Shown here piece after piece: positions 27,180-38,984 of a stretch of 64,000 bases of DNA (positions are counted from its first letter, which is position 1; every line of letters starts with the position of its first letter). The stretch comes from Aptenodytes patagonicus (Eukaryota > Chordata > Aves > Sphenisciformes > Spheniscidae). Where the stretch lies: assembly GCF_965638725.1 (NCBI RefSeq), contig NC_134953.1, positions 42,616,454 to 42,680,453 on the forward strand. Direction: 5' to 3'. The notes under the pieces were generated by a model. It saw nothing but the letters and a program-made list of their open reading frames with translations, ran no database searches and was not told the origin of the DNA. Position numbers and translations under genes: made by a program.

Positions 27180-27346
27180 ACGGGAGTGACGCCCGCTGAG
27201 GGGCACGCCCCGCCCACCCGACGTCGCTCCGCCCGCTCGACGTGGCCATACCCGCCGCCCCACCTCTCTCGTTCTCGACTGCGGCGTCATGCTCCGCCTC
27301 CCCGCGCGTCGCGCTGGATGTGACGCAAGGGAGAGGCGCCGCCGCC
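27180..27346. promoter_or_regulatory. CpG promoter of MTG1, possibly bidirectional
   Basis: CpG-dense, TATA-less sequence upstream of the MTG1 ATG. Recognisable elements are a GACGTC palindrome (CRE core) near 27,220 and TGACGCAA near 27,320, which resembles ATF/CREB and C/EBP-ATF composite sites. A minus-strand gene may start in the same island. Motif reading only. Confidence 0.4.
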
Positions 27347-30091
27347 ATGAGAGGGTGGGCGGGAGTGCTGCGGGCGGCTGTGGCCGGGCCCGGGCCGGTG
27401 CCTGGCGGGTTCCGGGAGCGCTTCGATTTCGGCGGCCGCGATGTGGCCTCCTGGTTCCCGGGGCACATGGCGAAAGGTGAGGGGCGGGATGGGGGCGGGC
27501 TGACCCCCCGCTTCCGCCGCCGCCGCTCACCCGGCGCTGTGTTGCAGGCCTGCGGCAGATGCGGGCATCCCTGCGGCGCGCCGACTGCCTCGTCGAGGTG
27601 CACGACGCTCGCATATCCTCCGGCACGACTCTTCGTGTTCCCCGGGGCAGCAGGAGCCGGCACCCCGGGACCCCGCCCCCTGCACCGGCCCCCCCCCGCC
27701 CCCGCGTGCCCCAGCTGTCCCGTCTCCCTCCAGGCTGCCCCTTCGCCCAGTCCCGTGCCCCCTCTCCAGCTCTGCACCAGCCCCATCAACCTCCCCCCCC
27801 CCTCCCCCGCCCCCAACTGGTCCCCCCAGTACCTGCTCCCACGCCAGCGCACAGTCACTCTCCTTAGCAGCACTCACATCCCACTGTCGGGCCGTAACCC
27901 CATGCTGCAGGAAGCGCTGGGCATCCGCCCGCATATTCTGGTGCTGAACAAGATGGACCTGGCTGATCCCCGCCGGCAGCCGGTGAGCACCAGGGCAGGG
28001 CTGGCTGGCTGGCTGGGGGCCCATGGGTCACCGCAGACAGGTGCCAGCAATGCCTCTGCCTGTCCCCTTCAGACAGTCTTGGAGCACCTGAAGCAGCGGG
28101 GATGCTCGCACGTTGTCTTCACTGACTGCCAGCGCGATGGCAATGTCAAGAAGGTAATGGGCCAGCAGCCCTGTGCCCAGCCCTGCTCCTCACTGCCAGC
28201 AGCTGAGGGCCATGCGCTGATCTCCCAGCCCCGTGGAGAGGCCTCAGTGCCACACTGTGAGGAGGTGACACTGGCTGGTCCAGAGGGATCTTCATTTTCC
28301 CGCTCACCCAAGGCGCCCCGTCCTCTGCTTGGCCCCCATTTTGCGCATCCTCCTGGCACAGAGTCCTCCAAGCAAGTGGCTGCTGCCAGCCTGGGCACAG
28401 AGCCGCAGTCACAGCCCTTCTCCGTGTTTCTCTGCAGATTGTTCCCCTGGTTGCCAAGCTGGTGGGCAACAGCCCACGCTACCACAGGGCCGAGGTGAGA
28501 CGCGGGCAGCAAAACTGCCAGTGCATGTGCAGGGAGTCAGGGTGGCCATCTGCAGGTCACCTTCCTCTCCAGCTGGAGGGACGAGGCTGCTTGCATGCAT
28601 ACCAGAAGCACTGGCAAAGGCCAGGCCGTTTCGCTGTTGCGGCTGCCCGTCACTCCTGGGGTGGGTGGCTGATAACTGGCCGCTCCCTGCCTGCGTCCTT
28701 CTCGCTTCCAGAGCACCGAGTACAGCATCCTGGTGATCGGCGTGCCCAACGTGGGCAAGTCGTCGCTCATCAACTCCCTGCGGAGGCTGCACCTCAAAAA
28801 GGGTATTTCTTTATGGTGCCTGGGCTCAGGGAGGAGCCACTGGCGCAGCCGTGGAGCGGGCGGCAGGGCAGCGCGTTGCTTGCTTCTCTGACCGTGTCTC
28901 CTTTCCCCAAAGGGAAAGCCACCGCGGTTGGTGGTGAGCCAGGCATCACCAAGGCAGTGCTGACCAGAATCCAGGTACCATCCCCGTGGCGCAGCTGGCT
29001 GGGTGGGTGCTGGCCTCTGCCTCCCTGTGTCCTCTCACAGGAGCTCTGGAAGACCTCGAGGCACACAGAGCTGATCTCAAAGGGTTGCTTGGGTCCCCTT
29101 CCCAGCAAGAACTTAAGGAAAGAGCTCAACACCTCGCTCATTAGCCATGTCAGAGTCCACAGTGCTAGTTATCGAGCCGCATGTCCTAACTGCCCTGCCT
29201 CCCCCATCCCAGGTGTGCGAGAAGCCCCTGATGTACCTGGTGGACACACCTGGCGTGCTGCCCCCAAAGCTGGGGGATGTGGAGACGGGCATGAAGCTGG
29301 CGCTGTGTGGTGAGGAGGCTGTGGCCAGGGGGACGCCCCAAATGTGGCTTCGAGCCCCAGCTGGGACTGGTACCTGAGTCGGGGGCGGGAGTCTGCTGCT
29401 CACGGCCCCCCCGGGCCAGTGCATGCTGCCTGGGTGCCCATGGGTGGCACGTGGAGGGCAGGAGGTGTGGCCGGGTCTTGGCTGGGGCTCAGAGCAGGGT
29501 TAGGGGAGCTGGGGCTTGACCCTCTTTTCCAGGAGCCATCCGTGACCACCTGGTGGGAGAGGATATCATGGCTGACTACCTCCTGTATGCCCTGAACAAG
29601 CGGCAGCAGTTCGGGTGAGCCAGTGAGGGAACCGGAGAGGGCCCCAGGCCGCATCCGCTGCCTGTGGTCCCAAGTGGGTGGTGGAGAAGCTGTCCCTGGG
29701 GAATTGACGGGGGTGGGGGGAGAAGCAATGCCAGCAGGGTGTGGGCCACCTCCTTCCGTAGGTACGTGCGGCGCTATGGTCTGGCCGAGGCCTGCGATGA
29801 CATCGAGCCTGTGCTGAGGCGCGTGGCCCTCGCCCAGGGCAGGACGCAGAAGGTGAAGGTGTTGACGGGCACAGGTGAGTGCTCTGGGAGGGATCTCTGC
29901 CACCTGGGGTGCAGGGGCCAGGCTTTTGGGGATCCTGGGGTAACTCCAGGTTCCGCTGACACCTCCTTCCGCACCCACCACCCCCATCTCCAGGGAACGT
30001 CAACGTGACGATGCTCAACTATCCGGCCGCTGCCTATGAGTTCCTGCAGGATTTTCGGGCGGGACGCCTGGGCAGAGTGACACTGGACTGA
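27347..30091 (+). CDS. MTG1: Mitochondrial ribosome-associated GTPase 1
   Basis: Circularly permuted YlqF/YawG-type GTPase of the mitochondrial matrix, needed for large mitoribosomal subunit assembly. Coding exons: 27347-27476, 27548-27612, 27878-27982, 28073-28153, 28438-28494, 28712-28802, 28913-28974, 29213-29309, 29533-29614, 29762-29874, 29994-30091, giving 326 residues (human 334). An Arg-rich N-terminus serves as a mitochondrial presequence. WFPGHMAKG and EVHDAR are family hallmarks. The permuted order is visible: G4 (LNKMDLAD) in exon 3, G1 (GVPNVGKSS) in exon 6, switch region GGEPGIT in exon 7, G3 (DTPGVL) in exon 8. Intron 2 has AT-AC ends and is described separately; all other introns are GT-AG. 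The C-terminal TGTGNVN and [13 protein letters not shown] match the family. Confidence 0.96.
27613..27877 (+). other. MTG1: AT-AC, U12-type (minor spliceosome) intron 2 of MTG1
   Basis: The 265-base intron begins ATATCCTC, one mismatch from the U12 donor consensus ATATCCTT, and ends CAC. A branch-like CTCCTTAGC sits at about 27,860-27,868, placing its A some 11 bases before the end, the usual U12 spacing. No GT-AG alternative restores the frame. With AT-AC ends the exons join in phase 0 as [14 protein letters not shown], matching the human protein as I recall it. The intron is rich in C runs. Confidence 0.85.
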
Positions 30092-30463
30092 GGCCTGTGC
30101 CATGGGGGAGAGGCACCGCCTGCAGCCACGCAGGCTGGGGACACCCTGGTGCCCCATGGGGCTGGGGACACCTTGGAATGGAGCTTTGGTGTGCGATTTG
30201 AAGCGGCTCTGCCGGGGCAGCCCCCAGTTTCAGACCACGGGCTGCTGCAAGGGGCCGGGGGGACAGGATTCCCACGGCGGGGGGTGAGGCTGTGCCGTGG
30301 TGACTGCCCCGTGGTGTCGCCTTGCGCGGCGATGCTCTCCATGGGCAGTGCGGTGCCCACCCAGGAGGGCCTGGAGGACGGCTGCTGCCTCCAGCCAGGA
30401 TAAAACCCCTGTGGAGCTGTTTCCTCGCTGCGGTCTTGACCCTCTTGGGGACCTCCATCCCGA

Positions 30464-30469
30464 AATAAA
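30464..30469 (+). terminator. MTG1: MTG1 polyadenylation signal
   Basis: AATAAA about 370 bases after the MTG1 stop. It converges with the SPRN signal about 100 bases further on. Confidence 0.65.
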
Positions 30470-30564
30470 ACCTCCATGAGCAGGGTGCTGGGGTGGTGGC
30501 CGTCCCAGGGTCCCCCTCCTGAGCCCCTTGCCCTGCATCCAGCCACACCTGCTTTCTGCCCGGC

Positions 30565-30570
30565 TTTATT
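30565..30570 (-). terminator. SPRN: SPRN polyadenylation signal
   Basis: TTTATT on the + strand is AATAAA on the minus strand, about 285 bases after the SPRN stop. The short tail-to-tail spacing with MTG1 mirrors the neighbourhood of the human genes. Confidence 0.6.
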
Positions 30571-30854
30571 GCCGCCTCCTCGTCCTCCAAACACTGCGAG
30601 ACCCACATACAGAGGAGCGGCGCGAATGGGGTGCCTGAGCCGACGGGGTTTGGCACGGGGTGGGGGGGGAGGTGGTGGAGGGGCTTCGCGCGGGGTCCTG
30701 CCCCGGTGGTGGCGGGTAACCAGGTGAGGCTGGGTGCTGGGTGGCGCAGTCTTGGGAGCCGCTGCTAGCCCAGGGGGGTGGGCTCAGCCCCGGGGGCGGC
30801 CAGTCCTCACGACATCGATAGCTGCACTGGGCACAGTCGGGTCCCCCGAAACCA

Positions 30855-31265
30855 TCAGCGGCGGAGAACAGCGGCCAGGGGGCAGAGCCAGGACACGGCC
30901 CAGCCCGGCAGGTCCCGGCCTGGTGCGGCAGAGGTCCAGGCGCTGGCAGCAGCCGTCCAGTTGCCGTCATGGTACTCTACACCGTGGCCCACTTTCAGCT
31001 CACCGGCCAGCCGGGTCCAGCGCAGGGCAGCCCCTGCTGCCACACCGGCCGCTGCTCCCGCCGCCGCCGCCCCTGCCACTCGCAGGGACGCCCCGGCCGA
31101 GCCGTAGCGGGGCACCGCCGCCTTCACCCGGCTGCGGGCGGCCCCCCGGGCCCCGCCACGGGCGGCCCCCCGGGCGCCACCGCGCCCGCCCTTGCCGGCC
31201 ACCATGTCGCAGAAGGCGGCAGCCAGCAGCATCAGTGCCCAGCACGCCGCTGCGCTCCGCCGCAT
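30855..31265 (-). CDS. SPRN: Shadow of prion protein (Shadoo)
   Basis: Neuronal, GPI-anchored, prion-like glycoprotein. The 136-residue frame lies in one coding exon, as in mammals. It reads MRRSAAACWALMLLAAAFCD (signal peptide), then an Arg-Gly-Ala basic repeat (KGGRGGARGAARGGARG), RYGSAGASLRVAG, the alanine-rich hydrophobic stretch shared with prion protein (AGAAAAGAAAGVAAGAA), one N-glycosylation sequon (NWT) and a hydrophobic C-terminus (WAVSWLCPLAAVL) suited to GPI addition. The order of parts matches human Shadoo. I chose the ATG at 31,265 because an acceptor (TGCCCAG) ends at 31,284, between it and an upstream in-frame ATG. That implies a non-coding first exon, probably in the CpG island near 32.1-32.4 kb. 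Confidence 0.93.
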   Translation of the reverse strand: MRRSAAACWALMLLAAAFCDMVAGKGGRGGARGAARGGARGAARSRVKAAVPRYGSAGASLRVAGAAAAGAAAGVAAGAALRWTRLAGELKVGHGVEYHDGNWTAAASAWTSAAPGRDLPGWAVSWLCPLAAVLRR

Positions 31266-31379
31266 CCCGCCGCTCGGCCGCCCCTGGGCACAAGGAGAGC
31301 CGCAGCGCTCAGCCACGGCCCGCAGGCCTCACACGCCTGCGTGCATCCGCAGACGCATGCAGGAGGTGCAGGCAGGAGT

Positions 31380-31905
31380 CTGCCTGCACACACACATGCA
31401 GGCCCCATGTGTGAGCTACATGTGCACATGCATGCGCATGCTTGGGTTGCACACACATGCATGTCACCTATGTGTGTGCTTGGGCTGCACATGCATGTGT
31501 GTCACTCATGCGTGTGTTTGGGCTGCACATGCATGTGTCTCACTCAGGCAGCAGCCCATGGGTTGCATAAACAGCCTCTCCCCCCCGTGTGGATGAGGCG
31601 TGCTCTTGCACATGCTTGCACACATAGCCACACACACTCACACACAGCTGTGCACAGGGTGCTTGCACACGCACGCACAAGTTGCATGCACCTGTGCACT
31701 CCCACGTGTGCCCACACCCAGGTTGCAAGCATGCGCTCCTAAGCACACCTGTGCACAGCTTATACACGCATGTGCACACCCATGCATGGCTGCATATGCA
31801 GCCCCGTGCAAGGCTCACAGACACACTTGCGTGGCTTGCGCACACGCACCGCTGTGCTGATCACAGCTGCCCGTGGGTGCGTACACACTTGCACGCCACT
31901 CACGC
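31380..31905. repeat. Imperfect CA/TG-rich tandem repeat upstream of SPRN
   Basis: About 500 bases of degenerate units such as CACACATGCATGT and TGCACATGC. The alternating purine-pyrimidine order favours Z-DNA. It probably lies in the 5' intron of SPRN. It creates Cys/His-rich open frames that are not genes. Confidence 0.7.
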
Positions 31906-31944
31906 ACTCAAGCGCGTCCCTGGGGCACGCCTGTGCACGCCCCT

Positions 31945-31962
31945 CCCCCCCCCCCCCCCCCC
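31945..31962 (+). repeat. Poly-C run of 18 bases
   Basis: An uninterrupted C homopolymer next to the CA-rich repeat. The minus strand is a G run able to form a quadruplex. Length is prone to sequencing error. Confidence 0.8.
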
Positions 31963-32049
31963 GCAGCTACACGCACGCGTGCACGCGCACGGCCACGGGG
32001 CACATTCACACCCCCCCACGCACGCACACACTCTCCCGGCACCGTGCAC

Positions 32050-32629
32050 GCCGCCCCCACCCGCGGGGCTCACCAGACCCGGGGCTGCCGCTGTCTCGCT
32101 CCGCTCCGCTCCTCCCCGGCCGCGCTCCCGCCGCCGGCGCCCACCCCCACCCCCGCTCCACGCGCGGGGGCGCGCGCTCAGGGCCGCGCATCGGCAGGGA
32201 GCGCGAGCGGGGGGAGCAGGGCACGGCGCCGACGCGGGGCCGCCCGTGGCGGTGCGTGCAGCCGCGAGAGGCGGCGGGGGAAGCTCACACACCCCCCCGC
32301 GGTCCCGCCCCACGGCGCCTCTAAGCCCCCCTAATCCCGTCCCCACCGGGCCCCACTCGTGTACCGCCGCGCGGGGGCGAGGGCAGAATGGCAGGCCGCC
32401 ACGGCCAGGCCCCGCGGCGTGCAGGGCCCGGTAGCCCCTTCCCCGAGCCCTCCGCCCACGGGAACGGAGCGCCCCATGGCAGAGCGCCAGGGGCGGGGCG
32501 CGGCGGCGCCGCCTCGGCCAATGTGGATGGCGCGCTGTGGGGCGGGGCCGCCTCGGCCAATGGGCGCAGGGCGGGGCGGGACGACCGCAGGCAGCTCGGC
32601 GGGGCGGGGCCGCTCCGCCGCGTTCCGCC
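32050..32629. promoter_or_regulatory. CpG island shared by SPRN (-) and ECHS1 (+)
   Basis: Very CpG-dense sequence between the divergent genes. Just upstream of ECHS1, the unit GCCTCGGCCAATG occurs twice, with CCAAT boxes at 32,518-32,522 and 32,557-32,561, 39 bases apart. GC boxes (GGGCGGGGC) sit between and after them. This suggests NF-Y and Sp1 control of a TATA-less promoter. The start sites are not resolved. Confidence 0.6.
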
Positions 32630-34798
<2,169 letters not shown>

Positions 34799-34942
34799 GC
34801 CCAGGGTGGTGCAGGTCCCCGTGGCTGCCTGCTGCCCATCAGCCCCCTGCGTCACCCTGCAGAGGGGGTCTGGAACCCAGCGGCGAGCAATAACTTGCCT
34901 GGGGTGAGACAGCCAGCAGCAGGGACCACCTTTGCCATTGCT

Positions 34943-34948
34943 ATTAAA
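34943..34948 (+). terminator. ECHS1: ECHS1 polyadenylation signal
   Basis: ATTAAA about 145 bases after the ECHS1 stop, the nearest hexamer variant downstream. Confidence 0.5.
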
Positions 34949-34949
34949 A

Positions 34950-35444
34950 AGTTTTCCTGGTGCTGCCGGGAAATGGGGCGTCCTTGCTGTGGTGTCCCCC
35001 CTGAGCTGGGAAATGTTGTGATTCATTGAGATGCCCCCACTCCATCACACTGCTCTCTGATGCTGGGCTGGGCAAGAGCAGCCTAGTGGAGCAATAGGTC
35101 CATGCGTCCCCTGGGGAGGGGACAGCCTGCGGCACCTTCTTGGGCACAACACCGATGTGCTGAGTTTGCCTGGCCTCAGCCCCACCGGGCTGAGTCCCCC
35201 ACCCCGAAGCATCATCCTCACCCTGCCCGGGGTCTCAGGGCGAGCCCAAGGAGGGGGATCTCCCAGATCTGGGGGCCCTGCACTTAGCGATAGGTTTCTG
35301 GCAGCAATGAGGAGCCCACCAGGATGTGGAAGGGGGAATGGGTTTACTGGGTGGGCTCAAGGGTGGGTAGTGAGGGACGAGTCCCCTCAGGAAGCCCCAG
35401 GGGTGGATCCCACCACTCATTTCGCAGCCCAGGCACGTCTCCAC
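34950..35444. other. Short intergenic gap between convergent ECHS1 and PRAP1
   Basis: No coding exon is seen. In human, FUOM lies between ECHS1 and PRAP1, but I found no FUOM-like exon here on either strand. I could not place a clear AATAAA for PRAP1. Confidence 0.5.
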
Positions 35445-36408
35445 TCAGCTGTGGTGGAGATGGTCGCGGTCCTCTTCCGGGCTGCTCTGCACCTCCAGGG
35501 ACAGTGTCCGGGGTGGCCCGCGGGCATCGGCCTCCCTGGCTTCATCCTGGGGGTGGTGGAGGTGGTCACGGTCCTCCTCCGGTCCCACCTGGGCTTGGCG
35601 GGGGCCCCATCGAGCCCAGGCGCTGCTGGAGAAGACCTTTATACCTGGTTCCACCTCTTTGGTGATCTCGCCCTCCTCCAGCAGCTCCACGGCTTGTATG
35701 CCCAGGATGCTGGAAGAGGGGAGCAAAAACAGCGAGGAAAGGTCGCAGTGCATCAGGGTTACTAAATATCCTCCTGCCCCAGGGGAATCCCACCTCATCA
35801 GAGTGCAGGGTCCCTGGTGAGACCCCCCCCAGGAGGCTGCAATTAGGATCTTGGGGAGCAAATGGCTAATTTAGTTACTTATCCCACGAATGGACTGGAT
35901 GGGTCCAAGACATTGGCACCACAGCACCTGCAGCTCCCCACTGCCACCAGCAAAGGGAAACCAGCCAGGGCTCAGTGCTCAGAGAGTTTGGATGATTTTG
36001 GGGGAAGATGGAGCTGGGAGCCCCTTAATTTTTGGGGGGCGCAAAGCAACAAGGGCGATTTATTCCCCCCTGAAATGCTTTACATTTTGGGGTGTTGCTT
36101 TGTTGGTTTTTACAAGCCAGATGCGGGTGCCCAAAGCTGTGGAGAGCGCGGCCGCGTCTTACATTTCCTTGGCCAAATCCTGCTCCACGGCCAGGTCCTT
36201 CTGCCCGCTGTCGCTCAGAGCCTGCGGGGAGAGAGGGGGGTGGCAGGGGGGTGGCACAGATCATGCGTGGGTCTCCCTGTGCCCGCTTGTCACACAGGGC
36301 AGCGGGAGGGCGAGGCAGAGGGTGGGGGCTCACCTGGGTGCCACCGGGTGCAGGCAGGAGGAGGGCAGCGCCCAGCAGGGCGGTGATGCTGCAGAGCCAC
36401 ACGGTCAT
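35445..36408 (-). CDS. PRAP1: Proline-rich acidic protein 1
   Basis: Secreted intestinal and uterine protein; the mammalian protein binds triglyceride and aids MTTP-dependent lipoprotein assembly. Three coding exons on the minus strand: 36408-36334, 36221-36163, 35709-35445, all GT-AG and in phase, giving 132 residues. It starts MTVWLCSITALLGAALLLPA, a signal peptide. The C-terminal half is acidic and carries PEEDRDHLHHPQ and a second near-copy PEEDRDHLHHS that closes the protein. Human PRAP1 ends with PEEDQDHIYHPQ and has an earlier related PDHDSLYHP, so these motifs identify the family. Position and orientation relative to ECHS1 and ZNF511 also match. The middle of the protein is poorly conserved, as expected of this fast-evolving gene. 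Confidence 0.85.
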
Positions 36409-36449
36409 CGGGCTGGCAGAGAGATGGCAGAGGAGCCACGTTGGCAGTA

Positions 36450-36780
36450 GCTGTGTTGGCTGGTGCCTGCGTACACCCTGCGCTCACAGTGTCTGCCTGC
36501 ATCTGCCTTTATGCAGAGCGCCTGCCTGCACCCTGCACCCGCAGCTCCTGCCTGCATCTGCCAGTGCCCGGGGTGCCTGCCTGTATCTGCCTGCACTGAG
36601 CGCCTGCCTGCACCCTGCACTCACAGTGCCCACCTGTGCCCACAATGCCTGCCCGCACCCTGCATCCACAGCTCCTGCCTATGCCCGCAGTCCCTGCCTG
36701 CACCCTGTCCCTGCACCCGCAGCTCAGGCCTGCGCCCACAGCTCCTTCCTGACCCCCAGCGCACACCCCTGCCCACACTG
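36450..36780 (+). repeat. Minisatellite upstream of PRAP1
   Basis: Imperfect units built from CCTGCCTGCACCCTGCACCC, GCAGCTCCTGCCTGC and CAGTGCC blocks, about 20-40 bases each. It lies within 50-370 bases upstream of the PRAP1 ATG (minus-strand gene), in or next to its likely promoter. Confidence 0.75.
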
Positions 36781-37019
36781 CCTGTCCCCCATGCTCTTTG
36801 GTGCTGCCCGCTGGGGCCGGTCAGGGACGTACCGCTCCATGGCTGCCTTCCGTGGGGCTGCCCAGCCTTTGCCCTGCACTTTGCCCTGCACTTTGCCCGC
36901 TGGCGGGTGCGGCTGCTCCTGGGGCCACCCGTCCCATGCATCCTACGTGGTGCTGGGTGGTGCCAGGTAGTGCTGCAGGTGCTGCTTGGGGAAACAGGGC
37001 ATGGGATTAACCCCCCAAT

Positions 37020-37225
37020 GCACTGGGGTGTGTGTTCCCCCCGTGCACCTGGGCACATGCAATCCTTATGCCCTGGGGCTCCTGTATCCCCCATGCACTG
37101 GGGCACGTGCTCCCCCCTGCCCCATGCACAAGGGCACCCGCATTCCCCATGCACCCAGGTCTTTGCACCCCCCATGCACCCAGGGATGTGCATCCCCCAC
37201 GCACCATGGCTCATGCAGCCCCATA
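37020..37225 (+). repeat. Minisatellite with CCCCCATGCACC-type units
   Basis: About seven imperfect units of roughly 28-32 bases sharing CATGCACYGGGGCAYGTGC and CCCCCCATGCACC blocks. No gene is attached. Confidence 0.75.
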
Positions 37226-37454
37226 TTTGACAATAAAGCAAAAACAGCCACATTTCTGATCTCTGAATAAATCAACTGTGACTAAATACACTCTGCAAGC
37301 AGTGAGCAGAAGCAGGGACCAGCTGAAAGCCTCCTCAGAGCTGACATTCATAGTCTTGCTGTGTTACATAGATAAGGCTTATTAGAGCTCAACCAGGCCC
37401 TTGCAAGCAATGGATGTCAGAAGGAAGGAAGATGGACTTCAGGCAGCCTTAGTT

Positions 37455-37580
37455 CATAGGGTGCTTTGGGTTGGAAGGGACTTTCCAAGGTCATCCAGTC
37501 CAAACCCCCTGCCATGGGCAGGGACATCTTCCACTAGATCAGGTAGCTCAAAGCCCCATCCAACCTGACCTTGACCTGTA
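37455..37580 (-). repeat. CR1 LINE 3' end, reverse orientation
   Basis: On the minus strand it reads GGGGCTTTGAGCTACCTGAT, then CCCTGCCCATGGCAGGGGG, then GGAAAGTCCCTTCCAACCC, the hallmark 3' end of avian CR1. The same features close the + strand copy at 55,230-55,362. Confidence 0.85.
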
Positions 37581-38288
37581 GAAAAGCACAAGCTTTTCCA
37601 ACTCATCGGAAGCTGAAGAGCTGGATTTGCCCTCTGAAATCAAACTGCGACGGGGCGGCAGCTGCAGCAACATGCCTGGGCTGAAGCCCTCTCCAGGGAG
37701 ATGTGATTGCCCCAAAGCCCCCAGGGAGGCATGGAGGAGGTGGTCCAGGCAAGGCAGGCAAGGGGTTGAAGAGGCAAGCAGTGCCTGCTACCTGCTGGTA
37801 CAGGTAGATGTCTCCCATGAGGCTGCCAGGGCACAGGCATTTGCTCAGCAGTGACAAAGCCAAACAAGGTCAGCTTCAATAAACCCAGCAAAAGGAGAGG
37901 AGCCTCATCCAGCGCCATGGCTGCCTCCCCCTCTGCTGCCTGCTCCCCTGCCAGCTCCGGGACTTCTCCAATGCCCCAGGCTGCTCGAACCTCTCCCATG
38001 GCTTCCCGCAGCTTGGTGATGTTAGACCATACTCCTGTATCCGGAAGTTCTCCTGGTTGCATTGCAAAGCTTGGAAAATCCTTGCAACCCCAAAATGGGC
38101 GCTGCAGGGCGGGCAGGTCTGTGTCCTCCTGCCGGCAGATGATCTCGGGGGGGGGGGGATGCACTCCTGATCCTGCACCCCAAAAGCCCCGGCAGCTTCC
38201 GTGAGGATGGGGAGTCCCAGGAGATGTCCCAGCAAGGTGGTGGCCTCTGGCATGGAGCTGCTCCCTCTTGCTCCGTGGGGGGTCCTGC

Positions 38289-38314
38289 GGGGGGGGGGGG
38301 GGGGGGGGGGGGGG
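38289..38314 (+). repeat. Poly-G run of about 26 bases
   Basis: An unbroken G homopolymer, a strong quadruplex former and replication block. Exact length is unreliable in any assembly. Confidence 0.85.
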
Positions 38315-38984
38315 CGGCCTCTTTTGACTTCTCTGCTGGTGCAGGTGCCAATGTCTTGCTCCTGCCATGGTGTTGAGCACTCCCCAAGGTTGGTTGTAAC
38401 CCTTCCCCTTGCTTCTCCCCCATGTCCAGCATGACGCGATCCACCTCCATCACACGGGCACCTTCATCTCTCCTACAATAGGAGGAAAATGGGTGATTTT
38501 GGGGCTTACAGTCCCCAAACCATTTGCCAATGCTTTTTTTTTTTCCCTAGGAGATAAGCTTTGGAGGTGTGTGTGAGTCCAAAGCCTCTGCCCCGCCCCC
38601 CGACCCTGCCGTCATGGGTTACACCCCGTTTCACCTAGGGGACCCTGTTTTCACGCGGGGGACGGGTGAAGGCAAGCTCCCGGCAGCAGCTGGGGACACG
38701 CTTGGGGACATGCTGAATGCGTCATAAAAATTCCCTTTCCTAGCTATATTAATTTTATACTATGAAAGTGTATGGATTTTGTTAATATAGATTTAGTTCA
38801 CATTATACACTGCAATGTGATGAGGGAGTGGAGTTTTACTGGAGACTTTGGTATTATTGTTCATGCTTAAGTAAAATAAACTGAAGGCCAGCCCGGCTTG
38901 CACACTTCATCCCTGTCAGCTTTGCTTGGCCGCAGGGTGGTGTGCTCAGAGAGAGGTGAACATTGACTGCCTGGGGAAGGGGTG

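Noticed and set aside
30969-32434. Cys/His-rich + strand frames upstream of ECHS1
   Set aside because: They run through the CA/TG repeat and antisense to SPRN. Composition explains them.
37640-38450. Possible calcyon or other gene on the minus strand
   Set aside because: The frame contains a hydrophobic stretch but no calcyon signature, it crosses the poly-G run, and calcyon should be on the + strand here.
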